64,000 bases of DNA from Priestia megaterium (GTDB lineage Bacteria; Bacillota; Bacilli; Bacillales; Bacillaceae_H), in the NCBI RefSeq assembly GCF_023824195.1, contig NZ_CP085444.1, forward strand, positions 62,505 to 126,504. Reading direction: 5' to 3'. Of the stretch, positions 61,495 to 64,000 are shown in pieces. The position numbers and the translations under genes are program-made. The stretch's first letter is position 1, and the number at the start of each line of letters is the position of its first letter. The notes below the pieces were generated by a model. It had not been told where the DNA came from. It saw only the letters and a program-made list of their open reading frames with translations, and did no database searches.

Positions 61495-61971
61495 TTATTC
61501 ATTCTTGATTGGTTGAAGATACTCAGTTTTGGGTAGTGAAATTTGATGAGATACGGGAGAAGCAATAATCAAAGATGTATTGACTTTACCATAAAGGCTT
61601 AAACGGTTTGTAAAGTCTTCTAACTGTTTTATGGATGAAACTGCAGTTTTCATAAAATAACTGTTTATTCCGGTTATCCGATGACATTCTAAAATATCTT
61701 TTTCTCCTTTGATAATTTCTTCAAATTGCTGAGTTTTTATTTTTAAATTTGCTATTTGAATAATTGCTTTTACACTTTTTCCAATTGCGTTAGGTGAAAT
61801 AATTACCGTAAAACCTTGTATTACACCATTTTTTTCTAAACGTTGTAGTCTTTTTCTTATGCTTAATTGACTTAGAAGTAATTTTTTAGATAATTCACTG
61901 ACAGTAATTCTACTATCTTCTTGTATAAATTGCAGTAAGCTACGATCAATCAAATCCATTTTCATCATCAC
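61495..61971 (-). CDS. Lrp/AsnC-family regulator
   Basis: About 155 aa. N-terminal helix-turn-helix (MDLIDRSLLQFIQEDSRITV, then LLLSQLSIRKRLQRLEKNGV) and C-terminal RAM ligand domain (ECHRITGINSYFMKTAV). Several close start codons (GTG/ATG 61971-61959) follow GGGG. Members sense amino acids; located 1 kb from and divergent to hpd, it may control aromatic amino acid degradation (inference). Confidence 0.85.
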   Translation of the reverse strand: MMMKMDLIDRSLLQFIQEDSRITVSELSKKLLLSQLSIRKRLQRLEKNGVIQGFTVIISPNAIGKSVKAIIQIANLKIKTQQFEEIIKGEKDILECHRITGINSYFMKTAVSSIKQLEDFTNRLSLYGKVNTSLIIASPVSHQISLPKTEYLQPIKNE

Positions 61972-62241
61972 CCCATCTTCAAATAAAATTGTTCTTATAT
62001 TCCTTTATCAAGACACTATTAGCATGAATCTAAAAAGGATACTTGACTATAGATGTTTATTATATTAATAAATCAATCGTTAAATCTGTTTTTAATCTTG
62101 ATAGTTAGAAATAAACCAAATTTAAGATAATAAGTTAAAAAATTAAATAGATGACTTGTAATACCTTAACAGAAAATCCTTCAACGCAAGACGATACTAT
62201 ACTATAAGTCCAACATTATATACCTAACAGGTATCAAAGGT

Positions 62242-62553
62242 TCAACGAAGTACTTGTTTCTTATTGTAATTACAACTCCCACAACCTCCACAATTCACCC
62301 GTAGATTTGTTTTACTGCAATTTATCTTTGTGTCTTCGAGATGTTGCAAAATATCTGAAAGAAGATCATTGACACTATCACTGACAATGTTTTTACCGTT
62401 GACTAATGCAAATGGCTGTACTAAACATTGGCCGCAATAAAGCAAACATTTTTCTTCTATAATTTCAACATTTGAAATTTGTTGCAATTTTTCTTTTACA
62501 TCATAGAGCTCTTCTTCAAAATTACAAGGGCAAAACTTAACAATATATTCCAT
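62242..62553 (-). CDS. DUF1450 (YuzB-like) protein
   Basis: 103 aa. Cysteine-rich, with FCPCN near residue 8, CLLYCGQCLVQPFALVNG near 36-53 (the DUF1450 core) and a C-terminal NCGGCGSCNY. The arrangement may bind an iron-sulfur cluster or zinc. AAAGGAGAG precedes the ATG. Function unknown. Confidence 0.8.
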   Translation of the reverse strand: MEYIVKFCPCNFEEELYDVKEKLQQISNVEIIEEKCLLYCGQCLVQPFALVNGKNIVSDSVNDLLSDILQHLEDTKINCSKTNLRVNCGGCGSCNYNKKQVLR

Positions 62554-62699
62554 TTAATTCTCTCCTTTAGACTAATAATTTGTTGATAGGATTTAGAATG
62601 ATTTTACAAATTTTTTAAAAAAAGATGCAAGAATATACAGCGACGCATTCGTGCTTTATCACGTTAAGGAGGAAACCTTTCACAGAATAAACGCTTCAA

Positions 62700-62713
62700 T
62701 GTAAGCGCTTGCT
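62700..62713 (+). promoter_or_regulatory. cre-like CcpA site before hpd
   Basis: TGTAAGCGCTTGCT matches about 12 of 14 cre positions, with central GCGC. It lies 100 nt upstream of the hpd start, as expected for carbon repression of tyrosine catabolism. Confidence 0.45.
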
Positions 62714-62812
62714 TAACAAGAAAACTAGTTATAATATTTAGATTGTTGGAAATATTATCCCCTTATTCGGGAATAAAACTATTCATCTATTAAAAAATAG
62801 GAGGTTGTTTCA

Positions 62813-63934
62813 ATGTCTGAAAAAGTATTAGAAACGAAAAAAACAAAAAAAGAAGAAATCTTTCCGGTGCAAAGCATCCACCACTTAGAACTATATGTAG
62901 GGAATGCGAAGCAAGCTGCTTATTTTTATTCAAATGCCTTTGGTTTCAAAGTTAAGGCTTACCGTGGATTAGAGACAGGTTGTCGTGATCGTGTTTCTTA
63001 TGTGCTTGAACAAGGAGCAATTCGTCTAGTGGTTACCGGAAGTCTTGAGGAGACTACAGATATTGCTACATTTGTAAAACTACATGGTGAGGGAACAAAA
63101 GACATTGCATTAAAAGTTTCTGATATTGAAAAGACATATAAGGGAGCAATTGAGCGAGGAGCAATTGCCATTCGAGAGCCATGGTCTGAAGAAGATGAGA
63201 ATGGAATTGTTAAGAAAGCGATTATTGGTACGTATGGGGACACTGTTCATACATTAGTCGAGACAGTAAATTACAAAGGCAGTTTTTTACCAGGGTATCA
63301 ATCTTATGAATTAGAGACTGGTACATCTTCTACGGGAATTGTTGGCATTGACCATATCGTAGGAAACGTAGAGGTTATGGATGAGTGGACAACTTATTAC
63401 GAAAAAGTATTTGGTTTCAATGTACTTAAACACTTTGATGATGAAAACATCTCAACAGAGTATTCAGCTCTTATGTCTAAAGTAATGATGAATGGAACAG
63501 GGCGTATTAAGTTTCCGATTAATGAGCCGGCGGAAGGAAAAAGAAAATCACAAATTCAAGAATACTTAGACTTTTACAAAGGCCCAGGTGTTCAGCATCT
63601 AGCACTACTTACAAACGATATTATTAAAACAGTTAAAGCGTTGAAAGACAATGGTGTAGAGTTTCTTGACACACCAGCTACTTATTATGAAGAACTAAGT
63701 GAACGGGTAGGAAAAATTGATGAAGATCTACAAAAGCTTCAAGAACTTAGTATTTTAGTTGATCGCGATGATGAAGGATATTTACTTCAAATTTTCACAA
63801 AACCTATTGTAGATCGTCCGACTTTGTTTATTGAAATTATTCAACGTAAAGGTGCTCTAGGATTTGGAGATGGAAATTTTAAAGCGTTATTTGAATCCAT
63901 TGAACGTGAACAAGAACGTCGAGGTAATATTTAA
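62813..63934 (+). CDS. hpd: 4-hydroxyphenylpyruvate dioxygenase
   Basis: 373 aa, two vicinal-oxygen-chelate modules. Fe ligands: His in VGIDHIVGNVE, His in GPGVQHLALLTNDI and Glu in LFIEIIQRKG. The C-terminal gating helix region GFGDGNFKALFESIE is intact. It converts 4-hydroxyphenylpyruvate to homogentisate in tyrosine degradation. AGGAGG precedes the ATG. A further ribosome site (AAAGGAGG, 63986-63993) at the window edge implies a downstream operon gene, probably fumarylacetoacetase or homogentisate dioxygenase. Confidence 0.94.
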   Translation: MSEKVLETKKTKKEEIFPVQSIHHLELYVGNAKQAAYFYSNAFGFKVKAYRGLETGCRDRVSYVLEQGAIRLVVTGSLEETTDIATFVKLHGEGTKDIALKVSDIEKTYKGAIERGAIAIREPWSEEDENGIVKKAIIGTYGDTVHTLVETVNYKGSFLPGYQSYELETGTSSTGIVGIDHIVGNVEVMDEWTTYYEKVFGFNVLKHFDDENISTEYSALMSKVMMNGTGRIKFPINEPAEGKRKSQIQEYLDFYKGPGVQHLALLTNDIIKTVKALKDNGVEFLDTPATYYEELSERVGKIDEDLQKLQELSILVDRDDEGYLLQIFTKPIVDRPTLFIEIIQRKGALGFGDGNFKALFESIEREQERRGNI

Positions 63935-64000
63935 GGTATAGTTAAAGCTAAATCAAGATTTGTTGTTTGATAAATATGAAAAAGAAAGGAGGAATGCAAC

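Overview
The window comes from a low-GC, endospore-forming Bacillus, most likely a member or close relative of the Bacillus cereus group. Supporting signs are a Ger(x)C germinant-receptor protein, AbrB, HU, an LXG toxin, T-box and ZTP RNA switches, cre-like sites, tyrosine catabolism by 4-hydroxyphenylpyruvate dioxygenase, AGGAGG-type ribosome sites and AT-rich intergenic DNA. Species assignment is inference.

Layout. 0-9 kb: the end of a germination gene, a truncated HU copy, amino-acid transporters (BrnQ, an APC permease), AbrB, an HxlR/NAD(P)H oxidoreductase pair, a frameshifted dienelactone hydrolase and a ZTP-riboswitch-controlled AICAR formyltransferase. 9.4-11 kb: an IS110-family element with a candidate bridge-RNA region. 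11-22 kb: an SMR efflux pair, a serine hydrolase, a MocR/EamA divergent pair, a T-box-controlled permease and an AlsT symporter. 22.8-25.1 kb: an LXG/EndoU toxin with its putative immunity gene. 26-33 kb: small metabolic, transport and regulatory genes, including an amber-interrupted EamA gene and a MerR-type promoter.

33.1-49.6 kb is the centrepiece: what looks like an undescribed, quorum-controlled biosynthetic island. It opens with four tandem near-identical tRNA-Cys(GCA) genes on an exact 145-bp period. They run straight into an unrecognised 296-aa protein, a cysteine desulfurase and a D-Ala-D-Ala-ligase-type ATP-grasp enzyme. Next comes a complete comQXPA system; its 55-codon comX is easily missed. 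After a terminator and an inverted repeat follows a second operon: holo-ACP synthase, a carrier protein of the GLSS type, an acyl-CoA-dehydrogenase-like enzyme, a class II aaRS-like amino acid:[carrier protein] ligase, an EamA exporter, an ATP-grasp peptide ligase and a type II thioesterase. A CycA/AapA-like permease and an alanine racemase close the island. The likely logic is that a pheromone switches on carrier-protein-tethered amino acid chemistry and ATP-grasp ligation to make a small amino acid or dipeptide antimetabolite, with extra Ddl, alanine racemase and possibly tRNA-Cys dosage as self-protection.

49.6-62 kb is a decaying accessory region. It holds a frameshifted HU copy, two related group II introns (one without ORF, one with a broken reverse transcriptase) inserted at the same position of a dispersed repeat, several membrane or spore-type genes, a trio of small genes of which two are paralogous and glycine-rich, and a resolvase relic. 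62-64 kb returns to conserved metabolism (Lrp regulator, DUF1450, hpd). Throughout, a composite repeat is scattered between genes, nearly always beside an intrinsic terminator.
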